A stretch of 64,000 nucleotides of DNA, from NCBI GenBank assembly GCA_037893245.1, contig JBAIAA010000865.1, forward strand, positions 1,550,001 through 1,614,000, written 5' to 3'. The translations under genes and the position numbers were made by a program. The DNA is from Crossaster papposus. Taxonomy: Eukaryota > Echinodermata > Asteroidea > Velatida > Solasteridae. This document shows, one piece after another, positions 1 through 13,140 of the stretch. The first letter of the stretch is position 1. Each line of letters begins with the position of its first letter. The notes under the pieces are model-generated. The model searched no databases and was not told the origin of the DNA. It saw only the letters and a program-made list of their open reading frames with translations.

Positions 1-3000
1 AGGTAGAAGACAGAGATAGAGTATATCCACGTATTTGAACCACACCTCACTCAGCCTGCTCAGAAGGAAGAGCAGAGGTAGAAGACAGAGATAGAGTATA
101 TCCACGTGTCTGATATACACCTCACTCAGCCTGCTCAGAAGGAGCAGCAGAGGTAGAAGACAGAGATAGAGTTTATCCACGTGTCTCACTCAACCTGCTC
201 AGAAGGAACAGTAGAGGTAGAAGACAGAGATAGAGTATATCCACGTGTTTGAACCACACCTCACTCAGCCTGCTCAGAAGGAAGAGCAGAGGTAGAAGAC
301 AGAGATAGAGTATATCCACGTGTCTGATATACACCTCACTCAGCCTGCTCAGAAGGAGCAACAGAGGTAGAAGACAGAGATAGAGTATATCCACGTGTCT
401 GATCTACACCTCACTCAGCCTGCTCAGTAGGAACAGCAGAGGTAGAAGACAGAGATAGAGTATATCCACGTGTCTGATCTACACTTCCTTCAGCCTGCTC
501 AGAAGGAACAGCAGAGGTAGAAGACAGAGATAGAGTATATCCACGTGTCTGATCTACACCTCACTCAGCCTGCTCAGAAGGAACAGCAGAGGTAGAAGAC
601 AGAGATAGAGTATATCCACGTGTCTGATCTACACCTCACTCAGCCTTCTCAGAAAGGAACAGCAGAGGTAGAAGACAGATATATAGTATATCCACGTGTC
701 TCACTCATCCTGCTCAGAAGGAACAGCAGAGGTAGAAGACAGAGATAGAGTATATCCCCGTGTCTGATCTACACCTCACTCAGCCTGCTCAGAAGGAACA
801 GCAGAGGTAGAAGACAGAGATAGATTATATCCACGTGTCTGATCTACACCTCACTCAGCCTGCTCAGAAGGAACAGCAGAGGTAGAAGACAGAGATAGAG
901 TATATCCACGTGTCTGATCTACATCTCACTCAGCCTGCTCAGAAGGAACAGCAGAGGTAAAATACAGAGATAGAGTATATCCAGGTGTCTCACTCAGCCT
1001 GCTCAGAAGGAACAGCAGAGGTAGAAGACAGAGATAGAGTATATCCACGTGTCTGATCTACACCTCACTCAGCCTGCTCAGAAGGAACAGCAGAGGTAGA
1101 AAACAGAGATAGAGTATATCCACGTGTCTGATCTACACCTCGCTCAGCCTGCTCAGAAGGAACAGCAGAGGTAAAAGACAGAGATATAGTATATCCACGT
1201 GTCTCACTCAGCCTGCTCAGAAGGAACAGCAGAGGTAGAAGACAGAGATAGAGTATATCCACGTGTCTCACTCAGCCTGCTCAGAAGGAACAGCAGAGGT
1301 AGACGACAGAGATAGAGTATATCCACGTGTCTGATCTACACCTCACTCAGCCTGCTCAGAAGGAACAGCGGAGGTAGAAGACATAGATGGAGTATATCCA
1401 CGTGTCTGATCTACACCTCACTCAGCCTGCTCAGAAGGAACAGCAGAGGTAGAAGACAGAGATAGAGTATATCCACGTGTCTCACTCAGCCTGCTCAGAA
1501 GGAACAGCAGAGGTAGAAGACAGAGATAGAGTATATCCACCTGTCTGATCTACACCTCACTCAACCTGCTCAGAAGGAACAGCAGAGGTAGAAGACAGAT
1601 ATATAGTATATCCACGTGTCTCACTCAGCCTGCTCAGAAGGAACAGCAGAGGTAGAAGACAGATATATAGTATATCCACGTGTCTCACTCAGCCTGCTCA
1701 GAAGGAACAGCAGAGGTAGAAGACAGAGATAGATTATATCCACGTGTCTGATCTACACCTCACTCAGCCTGCTCAGAAGGAACAGCAGAGGTAGAAGACA
1801 GAGATAGAGTATATCCACGTGTCTGATCTACATCTCACTCAGCCTGCTCAGAAGGAACAGAAGAGGTAAAATACAAAGATAGAGTATATCCACGTGTCTC
1901 ACTCAGCCTGCTCAGAAGGAACAGCAGAGGTAGAAGACAGAGATAGAGTATATCCACGTGTCTGATCTACACATCACTCAGCCTGCTCAGAAGGGACAGC
2001 AGAGGTAGAAGACAGAGATAGAGTATATCCCCGTGTCTGATCTACACCTCACTCAGCCTGCTCAGAAGGAACAGCAGAGGTAGAAGACAGATATATAGTA
2101 TATCCACGTGTCTCACTCATCCTGCTCAGAAGAAACAGCAGAAGTAGAAGACAGAGATAGAGTATATCCACGTGTCTGATATACACCTCACTCAGCCTGC
2201 TCAGAAGGGACAGCAGAGGTAGAAGACACAGATAAATTATATCCACGTGTCTGATCTACACCTCACTCAGCCTGCTCAGAGGAACAGCAGAGGTAGAAGA
2301 CAGAGATAGAGTATATCCACGTGTCTGATCTACACCTCACTCAGCCTGCTCAGAAGGAACAGCAGAGGTACAAGACAGAGATATAGTATATCAACGTGTC
2401 TCAATCAGCCTGCTCAGAAGGAACAGCAGAGGTAGAAGACAGAGATAGAGTATATCCACGTGTCTCACTCAGCCTGCTCAGAAGGAACAGCAGAGGTAGA
2501 CGACAGAGATAGAGTATATCCACGTGTCTGATCTACACCTCACTCAGCCTGCTCAGAAGGAGCAGCAGAGGTAGAAGACATAGATGGAGTATATCCACGT
2601 GTCTGATCTACACCTCACTCAGCCTGCTCAGAAGGAACAGCAGAGGTGGAAGACAGAGATAGAGTTTATCCACGTGTCTCACTCAACATGCTCAGAAGGA
2701 ACAGCAGAGGTAGAAGACAGAGATAGAGTATATCCACGTGTTTGAACCACACCTCACTCAACCTGCTCAGAAGGAAGAGCAGAGGTAGAAGACAGAGATA
2801 GAGTATATCCACGTGTCTGATATATACCTCACTCAGCCTGCTCAGAAGGAGCAGCAGAGGTAGAAGACAGAGATAGAGTTTATCCACGTGTCTCACTCAA
2901 CCTGCTCAGAAGGAACAGCAGAGGTAGAAGACAGAGATAGAGTATATCCACGTGTCTGATATACACCTCACTCAGCCTGCTCAGAAGGAGCAACAGAGGT

Positions 3001-3212
3001 AGAAGACAGAGATAGAGTATATCCACGTGTCTGATCTACACCTCACTCAGCCTGCTCAGAAGGAACAGCAGAGGTAGAAGACAGAGATAGAGTATATCCA
3101 CGTGTCTGATCTACACTTCACTCAGCCTGCTCAGAAGGAACAGCAGAGGTAGAAGACAGAGATAGAGTATATCCACGTGTCTGATCTACACCTCACTCAG
3201 CCTGCTCAGAAG
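1..3212 (+). repeat. Segmental duplication of offset 7,104/7,029, copy 1 (cut by window start)
   Basis: This stretch matches 7,105-10,241 unit by unit. The offset is 7,104 bp at the 76-bp unit (641 versus 7,745) and 7,029 bp further right. The 75-bp difference is one complete unit, the agattatatcc unit near 1,707-1,800, present here and absent from the partner. Homology ends at about 3,213, where a gaaggaac/gaagaaac difference is followed by aggtaaaat against aggtagaag. The left end is not visible. Confidence 0.85.
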
Positions 3213-4971
3213 GAACAGCAGAGGTAAAATACAGAGATAGAGTATATCCACGTGTCTCACTCAGCCTGCTCAGAAGGAACAGCAGAGGTAGAAGACAGAG
3301 ATAGAGTATATCCACGTGTCTGATCTACACCTCACTCAGCCTGCTCAGAAGGAACAGCAGAGGTAGAAGACAGAGATAGAGTATATCCACGTGTCTGAAC
3401 TACACCTCACTCAGCCTGCTCAGAAGGAACAGCAGAGGTAGAAGACAGAAATAGAGTATATCCACGTGTCTCACTCAGCCTGCTCAGAAGGAACAGCAGA
3501 GGTAGAGGACAGATATAGAGTATATCCACGTGTCTCACTCAGCCTGCTCAGAAGGAACGGCAGAGGTAGAAGACAGAGATAGAGTATATCCACGTGTCTC
3601 ACTCAGCCTGCTCAGAAGGAACAGCAGAGGTAGAAGACAGAGATAGAGTATATCCACTTGTCTGATCTACACCTCACTCAGCCTGCTCAGAAGGAACAGC
3701 AGAGATAGAAGACAGAAATAGAGTATATCCACGTGTCTGATCTACACCTCACTCAGCCTGCTCAGAAGAAACAGCAGATGTAGAAGACATAGATATAGTA
3801 TATCCACGTGTCTCACTCAGCCTGCTTAGAAGGAACAGCAGAGATAGAAGACAGAGATAGAGTATATCCACGTGTCTGATCTACACCTCACTCAGCCTGC
3901 TCAGAAGGAACAGCAGAGGTGGAAGACAGAGATAGAGTTTATCCACGTGTCTCACTCAACATGCTCAGAAGGAACAGCAGAGGTAGAAGACAGAGATAGA
4001 GTATATCCACGTATTTGAACCACACCTCACTCAGCCTGCTCAGAAGGAAGAGCAGAGGTAGAAGACAGAGATAGAGTATATCCACGTGTCTGATATACAC
4101 CTCACTCAGCCTGCTCAGAAGGAGCAGCAGAGGTAGAAGACAGAGATAGAGTTTATCCACGTGTCTCACTGAACCTGCTCAGAAGGAACAGTAGAGGTAG
4201 AAGACAGAGATAGAGTATATCCACGTGTTTGAACCACACCTCACTCAGCCTGCTCAGAAGGAAGAGCAGAGGTAGAAGACAGAGATAGAGTATATCCACG
4301 TGTCTGATATACACCTCACTCAGCCTGCTCAGAAGGAGCAACAGAGGTAGAAGACAGAGATAGAGTATATCCACGTGTCTGATCTACACCTCACTCAGCC
4401 TGCTCAGTAGGAACAGCAGAGGTAGAAGACAGAGATAGAGTATATCCACGTGTCTGATCTACACTTCATTCAGCCTGCTCAGAAGGAACAGCAGAGGTAG
4501 AAGACAGAGATAGAGTATATCCACGTGTCTGATCTACACCTCACTCAGCCTGCTCAGAAGGAGCAGCAGAGGTAGAAGACATAGATGGAGTATATCCACG
4601 TGTCTGATCTACACTTCATTCAGCCTGCTCAGAAGGAACAGCAGAGGTAGAAGACAGATATAGAGTATATCCACGTGTCTCACTCAGCCTGCTCAGAAGG
4701 AACGGCAGAGGTAGAAGACAGAGATAGAGTATATCCACGTGTCTCACTCAGCCTGCTCAGAAGGAACAGCAGAGGTAGAAGACGGAGATAGAGTATATCC
4801 ACTTGTCTGATCTACACCTCACTCAGCCTGCTCAGAAGGAACAGCAGAGATAGAAGACAGAAATAGAGTATATCCACGTGTCTGATCTACACCTCACTCA
4901 GCCTGCTCAGAAGAAACAGCAGATGTAGAAGACATAGATATAGTATATCCACGTGTCTCACTCAGCCTGCT
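3118..4971 (+). repeat. Segmental duplication of offset 1,979, copy 1
   Basis: This matches 5,097-6,950 at a constant 1,979-bp offset, including rare variants: cacttgtctg, gaaatagag, agatgtagaagacatag and the gtttgaacc/gatatacacc pair. The match breaks on the left at 3,117 (acttc against gtctc) and on the right at 4,972 (tgctc against tgctt). The rare agatgtagaagacatag unit makes the pairing unambiguous. Confidence 0.82.
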
Positions 4972-5096
4972 CAGAAGGAACAGCAGAGGTAGAAGACAGA
5001 GATAGAGTATATCCACGTGTCTGATCTACACCTCACTCAGCCTGCTCAGAAGGAACAGCAGAGGTAAAATACAGAGATAGAGTATATCCACGTGTC

Positions 5097-6950
5097 TCAC
5101 TCAGCCTGCTCAGAAGGAACAGCAGAGGTAGAAGACAGAGATAGAGTATATCCACGTGTCTGATCTACACCTCACTCAGCCTGCTCAGAAGGAACAGCAG
5201 AGGTAAAATACAGAGATAGAGTATATCCACGTGTCTCACTCAGCCTGCTCAGAAGGAACAGCAGAGGTAGAAGACAGAGATAGAGTATATCCACGTGTCT
5301 GATCTACACCTCACTCAGCCTGCTCAGAAGGAACAGCAGAGGTAGAAGACAGAGATAGAGTATATCCACGTGTCTGAACTACACCTCACTCAGCCTGCTC
5401 AGAAGGAACAGCAGAGGTAGAAGACAGAAATAGAGTATATCCACGTGTCTCACTCAGCCTGCTCAGAAGGAACAGCAGAGGTAGAGGACAGATATAGAGT
5501 ATATCCACGTGTCTCACTCAGCCTGCTCAGAAGGAACGGCAGAGGTAGAAGACAGAGATAGAGTATATCCACGTGTCTCACTCAGCCTGCTCAGAAGGAA
5601 CAGCAGAGGTAGAAGACAGAGATAGAGTATATCCACTTGTCTGATCTACACCTCACTCAGCCTGCTCAGAAGGAACATCAGAGATAGAAGACAGAAATAG
5701 AGTATATCCACGTGTCTGATCTACACCTCACTCAGCCTGCTCAGAAGAAACAGCAGATGTAGAAGACATAGATATAGTATATCCACGTGTCTCACTCAGC
5801 CTGCTTAGAAGGAACAGCAGAGATAGAAGACAGAGATAGAGTATATCCACGTGTCTGATCTACACCTCACTCAGCCTGCTCAGAAGGAACAGCAGAGGTG
5901 GAAGACAGAGATAGAGTTTATCCACGTGTCTCACTCAACATGCTCAGAAGGAACAGCAGAGGTAGAAGACAGAGATAGAGTATATCCACGTATTTGAACC
6001 ACACCTCACTCAGCCTGCTCAGAAGGAAGAGCAGTGGTAGAAGACAGAGATAGAGTATATCCACGTGTCTGATATACACCTCACTCAGCCTGCTCAGAAG
6101 GAGCAGCAGAGGTAGAAGACAGAGATAGAGTTTATCCACGTGTCTCACTGAACCTGCTCAGAAGGAACAGTAGAGGTAGAAGACAGAGATAGAGTATATC
6201 CACGTGTTTGAACCACACCTCACTCAGCCTGCTCAGAAGGAAGAGCAGAGGTAGAAGACAGAGATAGAGTATATCCACGTGTCTGATATACACCTCACTC
6301 AGCCTGCTCAGAAGGAGCAACAGAGGTAGAAGACAGAGATAGAGTATATCCACGTGTCTGATCTACACCTCACTCAGCCTGCTCAGTAGGAACAGCAGAG
6401 GTAGAAGACAGAGATAGAGTATATCCACGTGTCTGATCTACACTTCATTCAGCCTGCTCAGAAGGAACAGCAGAGGTAGAAGACAGAGATAGAGTATATC
6501 CACGTGTCTGATCTACACCTCACTCAGCCTGCTCAGAAGGAGCAGCAGAGGTAGAAGACATAGATGGAGTATATCCACGTGTCTGATCTACACTTCATTC
6601 AGCCTGCTCAGAAGGAACAGCAGAGGTAGAAGACAGATATAGAGTATATCCACGTGTCTCACTCAGCCTGCTCAGAAGGAACGGCAGAGGTAGAAGACAG
6701 AGATAGAGTATATCCACGTGTCTCACTCAGCCTGCTCAGAAGGAACAGCAGAGGTAGAAGACGGAGATAGAGTATATCCACTTGTCTGATCTACACCTCA
6801 CTCAGCCTGCTCAGAAGGAACAGCAGAGATAGAAGACAGAAATAGAGTATATCCACGTGTCTGATCTACACCTCACTCAGCCTGCTCAGAAGAAACAGCA
6901 GATGTAGAAGACATAGATATAGTATATCCACGTGTCTCACTCAGCCTGCT
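5097..6950 (+). repeat. Segmental duplication of offset 1,979, copy 2
   Basis: This is the partner of 3,118-4,971. Small differences (cagtggtag near 6,033, aacatcagag near 5,673) show independent mutation since the duplication. Immediately after its right edge the sequence continues as a copy of 5,806 onward at an offset of 1,145 bp, so the junction near 6,951 is a recombination point inside a 64-bp unit. Confidence 0.82.
5800..6540 (+). repeat. Segmental duplication of offset 1,145, copy 1
   Basis: This block repeats at 6,945-7,685 at a constant 1,145-bp offset. It is identified by the rare ctgcttagaag tail (5,801), the caacatgctc unit and the gtttgaacc/gatatacacc pair. The right limit is where ggagcagcag here meets ggaacagcag in the partner. 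Confidence 0.78.
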
Positions 6951-7685
6951 TAGAAGAAACAGCAGAGATAGAAGACAGAGATAGAGTATATCCACGTGTC
7001 TGATCTACACCTCACTCAGCCTGCTCAGAAGGAACAGCAGAGGTGGAAGACAGAGATAGAGTTTATCCACGTGTCTCACTCAACATGCTCAGAAGGAACA
7101 GCAGAGGTAGAAGACAGAGATAGAGTATATCCACGTATTTGAACCACACCTCACTCAGCCTGCTCAGAAGGAAGAGCAGAGGTAGAAGACAGAGATAGGG
7201 TATATCCACGTGTCTGATATACACCTCACTCAGCCTGCTCAGAAGGAGCAGCAGAGGTAGAAGACAGAGATAGAGTTTATCCACGTGTCTCACTCAACCT
7301 GCTCAGAAGGAACAGTAGAGGTAGAAGACAGAGATAGAGTATATCCACGTGTTTGAACCACACCTCACTCAGCCTGCTCAGAAGGAAGAGCAGAGGTAGA
7401 AGACAGAGATAGAGTATATCCACGTGTCTGATATACACCTCACTCAGCCTGCTCAGAAGGAGCAACAGAGGTAGAAGACAGAGATAGAGTATATCCACGT
7501 GTCTGATCTACACCTCACTCAGCCTGCTCAGTAGGAACAGCAGAGGTAGAAGACAGAGATAGAGTATATCCACGTGTCTGATCTACACTTCATTCAGCCT
7601 GCTCAGAAGGAACAGCAGAGGTAGAAGACAGAGATAGAGTATATCCACGTGTCTGATCTACACCTCACTCAGCCTGCTCAGAAGG
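6945..7685 (+). repeat. Segmental duplication of offset 1,145, copy 2
   Basis: This is the partner of 5,800-6,540, carrying the same ctgcttagaag tail at 6,946 and the same order of variants. A private change gatagggtata near 7,195 distinguishes it. From 7,105 the same bases also match the start of the window, so this block bridges two duplications. Confidence 0.78.
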
Positions 7686-10241
7686 AACAGCAGAGGTAGA
7701 AGACAGAGATAGAGTATATCCACGTGTCTGATCTACACCTCACTCAGCCTTCTCAGAAAGGAACAGCAGAGGTAGAAGACAGATATATAGTATATCCACG
7801 TGTCTCACTCATCCTGCTCAGAAGGAACAGCAGAGGTAGAAGACAGAGATAGAGTATATCCACGTGTCTGATCTACACCTCACTCAGCCTGCTCAGAAGG
7901 AACAGCAGAGGTAGAAGACAGAGATAGATTATATCCACGTGTCTGATCTACACCTCACTCAGCCTGCTCAGAAGGAACAGCAGAGGTAGAAGACAGAGAT
8001 AGAGTATATCCACGTGTCTGATCTACATCTCACTCAGCCTGCTCAGAAGGAACAGCAGAGGTAAAATACAGAGATAGAGTATATCCAGGTGTCTCACTCA
8101 GCCTGCTCAGAAGGAACAGCAGAGGTAGAAGACAGAGATAGAGTATATCCACGTGTCTGATCTACACCTCACTCAGCCTGCTCAGAAGGAACAGCAGAGG
8201 TAGAAGACAGAGATAGAGTATATCCACGTGTCTGATCTACACCTCACTCAGCCTGCTCAGAAGGAACAGCAGAGGTAAAAGACAGAGATATAGTATATCC
8301 ACGTGTCTCACTCAGCCTGCTCAGAAGGAACAGCAGAGGTAGAAGACAGAGATAGAGTATATCCACGTGTCTCACTCAGCCTGCTCAGAAGGAACAGCAG
8401 AGGTAGACGACAGAGATAGAGTATATCCACGTGTCTGATCTACACCTCACTCAGCCTGCTCAGAAGGAACAGCGGAGGTAGAAGACATAGATGGAGTATA
8501 TCCACGTGTCTGATCTACACCTCACTCAGCCTGCTCAGAAGGAACAGCAGAGGTAGAAGACAGAGATAGAGTATATCCACGTGTCTCACTCAGCCTGCTC
8601 AGAAGGAACAGCAGAGGTAGAAGACAGAGATAGAGTATATCCACCTGTCTGATCTACACCTCACTCAACCTGCTCAGAAGGAACAGCAGAGGTAGAAGAC
8701 AGATATATAGTATATCCACGTGTCTCACTCAGCCTGCTCAGAAGGAACAGCAGAGGTAGAAGACAGATATATAGTATATCCACGTGTCTCACTCAGCCTG
8801 CTCAGAAGGAACAGCAGAGGTAGAAGACAGAGATAGAGTATATCCACGTGTCTGATCTACATCTCACTCAGCCTGCTCAGAAGGAACAGCAGAGGTAAAA
8901 TACAAAGATAGAGTATATCCACGTGTCTCACTCAGCCTGCTCAGAAGGAACAGCAGAGGTAGAAGACAGAGATAGAGTATATCCACGTGTCTGATCTACA
9001 CATCACTCAGCCTGCTCAGAAGGGACAGCAGAGGTAGAAGACAGAGATAGAGTATATCCACGTGTCTGATCTACACCTCACTCAGCCTGCTCAGAAGGAA
9101 CAGCAGAGGTAGAAGACAGATATATAGTATATCCACGTGTCTCACTCATCCTGCTCAGAAGAAACAGCAGAAGTAGAAGACAGAGATAGAGTATATCCAC
9201 GTGTCTGATATACACCTCACTCAGCCTGCTCAGAAGGGACAGCAGAGGTAGAAGACACAGATAAATTATATCCACGTGTCTGATCTACACCTCACTCAGC
9301 CTGCTCAGAGGAACAGCAGAGGTAGAAGACAGAGATAGAGTATATCCACGTGTCTGATCTACACCTCACTCAGCCTGCTCAGAAGGAACAGCAGAGGTAC
9401 AAGACAGAGATATAGTATATCCACGTGTCTCAATCAGCCTGCTCAGAAGGAACAGCAGAGGTAGAAGACAGAGATAGAGTATATCCACGTGTCTCACTCA
9501 GCCTGCTCAGAAGGAACAGCAGAGGTAGACGACAGAGATAGAGTATATCCACGTGTCTGATCTACACCTCACTCAGCCTGCTCAGAAGGAACAGCAGAGG
9601 TAGAAGACATAGATGGAGTATATCCACGTGTCTGATCTACACCTCACTCAGCCTGCTCAGAAGGAACAGCAGAGGTGGAAGACAGAGATAGAGTTTATCC
9701 ACGTGTCTCACTCAACATGCTCAGAAGGAACAGCAGAGGTAGAAGACAGAGATAGAGTATATCCACGTGTTTGAACCACACCTCACTCAGCCTGCTCAGA
9801 AGGAAGAGCAGAGGTAGAAGACAGAGATAGAGTATATCCACGTGTCTGATATATACCTCACTCAGCCTGCTCAGAAGGAGCAGCAGAGGTAGAAGACAGA
9901 GATAGAGTTTATCCACGTGTCTCACTCAACCTGCTCAGAAGGAACAGCAGAGGTAGAAGACAGAGATAGAGTATATCCACGTGTCTGATATACACCTCAC
10001 TCAGCCTGCTCAGAAGAAGCAACAGAGGTAGAAGACAGAGATAGAGTATATCCACGTGTCTGATCTACACCTCACTCAGCCTGCTCAGAAGGAACAGCAG
10101 AGGTAGAAGACAGAGATAGAGTATATCCACGTGTCTGATCTACACTTCACTCAGCCTGCTCAGAAGGAACAGCAGAGGTAGAAGACAGAGATAGAGTATA
10201 TCCACGTGTCTGATCTACACCTCACTCAGCCTGCTCAGAAG
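7105..10241 (+). repeat. Segmental duplication of offset 7,104/7,029, copy 2
   Basis: This is the partner of 1-3,212, one 75-bp unit shorter between about 8,750 and 8,830. Scattered single-base differences are visible, such as ccccgtg near 755 against ccacgtg here and gtaaaagac against gtagaagac variants. It is therefore not an assembly echo of the first copy. Its left part overlaps the end of the 1,145-bp-offset duplication, so several events are superimposed. Confidence 0.83.
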
Positions 10242-10436
10242 AAACAGCAGAGGTAGAAGACAGAGATAGAGTATATCCACGTGTCTGATCTACACCTCAC
10301 TCAGCCTTCTCAGAAAGGAACAGCAGAGGTAGAAGACAGATATATAATATATCCACGTGTCTCACTCATCCTGCTCAGAAGGAACAGCAGAGGTAGAAGA
10401 CAGAGATAGAGTATATCCACGTGTCTGATCTACACC
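10147..10436 (+). repeat. 290-bp four-monomer tandem duplication, copy 1
   Basis: The block is four units (75+76+64+75 bp) containing a gaagaaac unit, a 76-bp cagccttctc unit, a 64-bp tataatatatcc unit and a canonical unit. It is followed directly by a second copy at exactly 290 bp (cagcctt at 10,302 and 10,592). The same 290-bp doubling exists near 15,185/15,475 and 18,623/18,913, so it predates the larger duplications that carried it. Confidence 0.8.
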
Positions 10437-10764
10437 TCACTCAGCCTGCTCAGAAGGAACAGCAGAGGTAGAAGACAGAGATAGAGTATATCCACGTGTC
10501 TGATCTACACCTCACTCAGCCTGCTCAGAAGAAACAGCAGAGGTAGAAGACAGAGATAGAGTATATCCACGTGTCTGATCTACACCTCACTCAGCCTTCT
10601 CAGAAAGGAACAGCAGAGGTAGAAGACAGATATATAATATATCCACGTGTCTCACTCATCCTGCTCAGAAGGAACAGCAGAGGTAGAAGACAGAAATAGA
10701 GTATATCCACGTGTCTGATCTACACCTCACTCAGCCTGCTCAGAAGGAACAGCAGAGGTAGAAG
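10437..10764 (+). repeat. 290-bp four-monomer tandem duplication, copy 2
   Basis: This is the second copy of the preceding four-unit block, with homology continuing a little past one period. It is distinguished by cagaaatag near 10,694. It ends where agattatatcc replaces agagtatatcc. Confidence 0.75.
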
Positions 10765-11309
10765 ACAGAGATAGATTATATCCACGTGTCTGATCTACAC
10801 CTCACTCAGCCTGCTCAGAAGGAACAGCAGAGGTAGAAGACAGAGATAGAGTATATCCACGTGTCTGATCTACATCTCACTCAGCCTGCTCAGAAGGAAC
10901 AGCAGAGGTAAAATACAGAGATAGAGTATATCCAGGTGTCTCACTCAGCCTGCTCAGAAGGAACAGCAGAGGTAGAAGACAGAGATAGAGTATATCCACG
11001 TGTCTGATCTACACCTCACTCAGCCTGCTCAGGAGGAACAGCAGAGGTAGAAGACAGAGATAGAGTATATCCACGTGTCTGATCTACACCTCACTCAGCC
11101 TGCTCAGAAGAAACAGCAGAGGTAGAAGACAGAGATAGAGTATATCCACGTGTCTGATCTACACCTCACTCAGCCTTCTCAGAAAAGAACAGCAGAGGTA
11201 GGAGACAGATATATAATATATCCACGTGTCTCACTCATCCTGCTCAGAAGGAACAGCAGAGGTAGAAGACAGAGATAGAGTATATCCACGTGTCTGATCT
11301 ACACCTCAC

Positions 11310-12036
11310 TCAGCCTGCTCAGAAGGAACAGCAGAGGTAGAAGACAGAGATAGATTATATCCACGTGTCTGATCTACACCTCACTCAGCCTGCTCAGAAG
11401 GAACAGCAGAGGTAGAAGACAGAGATAGAGTATATCCACGTGTCTGATCTACATCTCACTCAGCCTGCTCAGAAGGAACAGCAGAGGTAGACGACAGAGA
11501 TAGAGTATATCCACGTGTCTGATCTACACCTCACTCAGCCTGCTCAGAAGGAGCAACAGAGGTAGAAGACAGAGATAGATTATATCCACGTGTCTGATCT
11601 ACACCTCACTCAGCCTGCTCAGAAGGAACAGCAGAGGTAGAAGACAGAGATAGAGTATATCCACGTGTCTGATCTACACCTCACTCAGCCTGCTCAGAAG
11701 GAACAGCAGAGGTAGAAGACAGATATATAGTATATCCACGTGTCTCACTCATCCTGCTCAGAAGGAACAGCAGAAGTAGAAGACAGAGATAGAGTATATC
11801 CACGTGTCTGATATACACCTCACTCAGCCTGCTCAGAAGGAACAGCAGAGGTAGAAGACACAGATAAATTATATCCACGTGTCTGATCTACACCTCACTC
11901 AGCCTGCTCAGAGGAACAGCAGAGGTAGAAGACAGAGATAGAGTATATCCACGTGTCTGATCTACACCTCACTCAGCCTGTTCAGAAGGAACAGCAGAGG
12001 TAAAAGACAGAGATATAGTATATCCACGTGTCTCAC
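11310..12036 (+). repeat. 727-bp ten-monomer tandem duplication, copy 1
   Basis: Ten units (two of 64, seven of 75 and one of 74 bp, summing to 727) include agattatatcc, acgacagag, gagcaacag, agatatatag, aagtagaag and acacagataaatt variants, and a rare tgttcag tail. The whole block repeats at once at +727. Confidence 0.78.
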
Positions 12037-12763
12037 TCAGCCTGCTCAGAAGGAACAGCAGAGGTAGAAGACAGAGATAGATTATATCCACGTGTCTGAT
12101 CTACACCTCACTCAGCCTGCTCAGAAGGAACAGCAGAGGTAGAAGACAGAGATAGAGTATATCCACGTGTCTGATCTACATCTCACTCAGCCTGCTCAGA
12201 AGGAACAGCAGAGGTAGACGACAGAGATAGAGTATATCCACGTGTCTGATCTACACCTCACTCAGCCTGCTCAGAAGGAGCAACAGAGGTAGAAGACAGA
12301 GATAGATTATATCCACGTGTCTGATCTACACCTCACTCAGCCTGCTCAGAAGGAACAGCAGAGGTAGAAGACAGAGATAGAGTATATCCACGTGTCTGAT
12401 CTACACCTCACTCAGCCTGCTCAGAAGGAACAGCAGAGGTAGAAGACAGATATATAGTATATCCACGTGTCTCACTCATCCTGCTCAGAAGGAACAGCAG
12501 AAGTAGAAGACAGAGATAGAGTATATCCACGTGTCTGATATACACCTCACTCAGCCTGCTCAGAAGGAACAGCAGAGGTAGAAGACACAGATAAATTATA
12601 TCCACGTGTCTGATCTACACCTCACTCAGCCTGCTCAGAGGAACAGCAGAGGTAGAAGACAGAGATAGAGTATATCCACGTGTCTGATCTACACCTCACT
12701 CAGCCTGTTCAGAAGGAACAGCAGAGGTAAAAGACAGAGATATAGTATATCCACGTGTCTCAC
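12037..12763 (+). repeat. 727-bp ten-monomer tandem duplication, copy 2
   Basis: This is the direct continuation of the first copy at a constant 727-bp offset, carrying the same rare tgttcag tail near 12,707. I saw no clear difference between the two copies by eye, which suggests a young event. After it the array switches to the cacatcac/gaagggac variants. Confidence 0.78.
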
Positions 12764-13140
12764 TCAGCCTGCTCAGAAGGAACAGCAGAGGTAGAAGACA
12801 GAGATAGAGTATATCCACGTGTCTGATCTACACATCACTCAGCCTGCTCAGAAGGGACAGCAGAGGTAGAAGACAGAGATAGAGTATATCCACGTGTCTG
12901 ATCTACACCTCACTCAGCCTGCTCAGAAGGAACAGCAGAGGTAGAAGACAGATATATAGTATATCCACGTGTCTCACTCATCCTGCTCAGAAGAAACAGC
13001 AGAAGTAGAAGACAGAGATAGAGTATATCCACGTGTCTGATATACACCTCACTCAGCCTGCTCAGAAGGGACAGCAGAGGTAGAAGACACAGATAAATTA
13101 TATCCACGTGTCTGATCTACACCTCACTCAGCCTGCTCAG

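Larger units (their letters stand above)
1..10241 (+). repeat. Left domain: satellite without the 943-bp HOR, reworked by nested duplications
   Basis: Units here are the same family, but the fixed 13-unit order of the core is absent. Characteristic variants are gagtttatcc heads, gtttgaacc units followed by gatatacacc units, gaggtaaaatacagag units and acatagatgg units. The 76-bp unit is the ctcag form at 641 and 7,745, never ctaag. The domain is built from three overlapping segmental duplications, listed separately. No gene or foreign sequence was seen. Confidence 0.85.
9720..11195 (+). repeat. About 1.5-kb block repeated at +4,883 (copy 1 of 3)
   Basis: The block runs from a gtttgaacc unit through a 290-bp internal tandem duplication to a caggaggaac unit and a 76-bp cagccttctc unit. 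It recurs at 14,603-16,078 with a constant 4,883-bp offset (76-bp unit 10,302 versus 15,185; caggagg 11,031 versus 15,914), and again from about 18,041 inside the 3,438-bp duplication. Private changes here include cagaaaagaac and gtaggagac near 11,185. Confidence 0.75.

Noticed and set aside
173-394. Minus-strand open frame of 73 codons (and some 45 similar ones through the window) that looks like a small leucine-rich membrane protein with 25-residue repeats
   Set aside because: The 25-residue period is the 75-bp satellite unit read in frame. The frames start at GTG where checked, end at the TAG of canonical units or at frame shifts caused by 64-bp units, and appear only where variant units remove the stop. 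No splice, promoter or codon evidence supports a gene.
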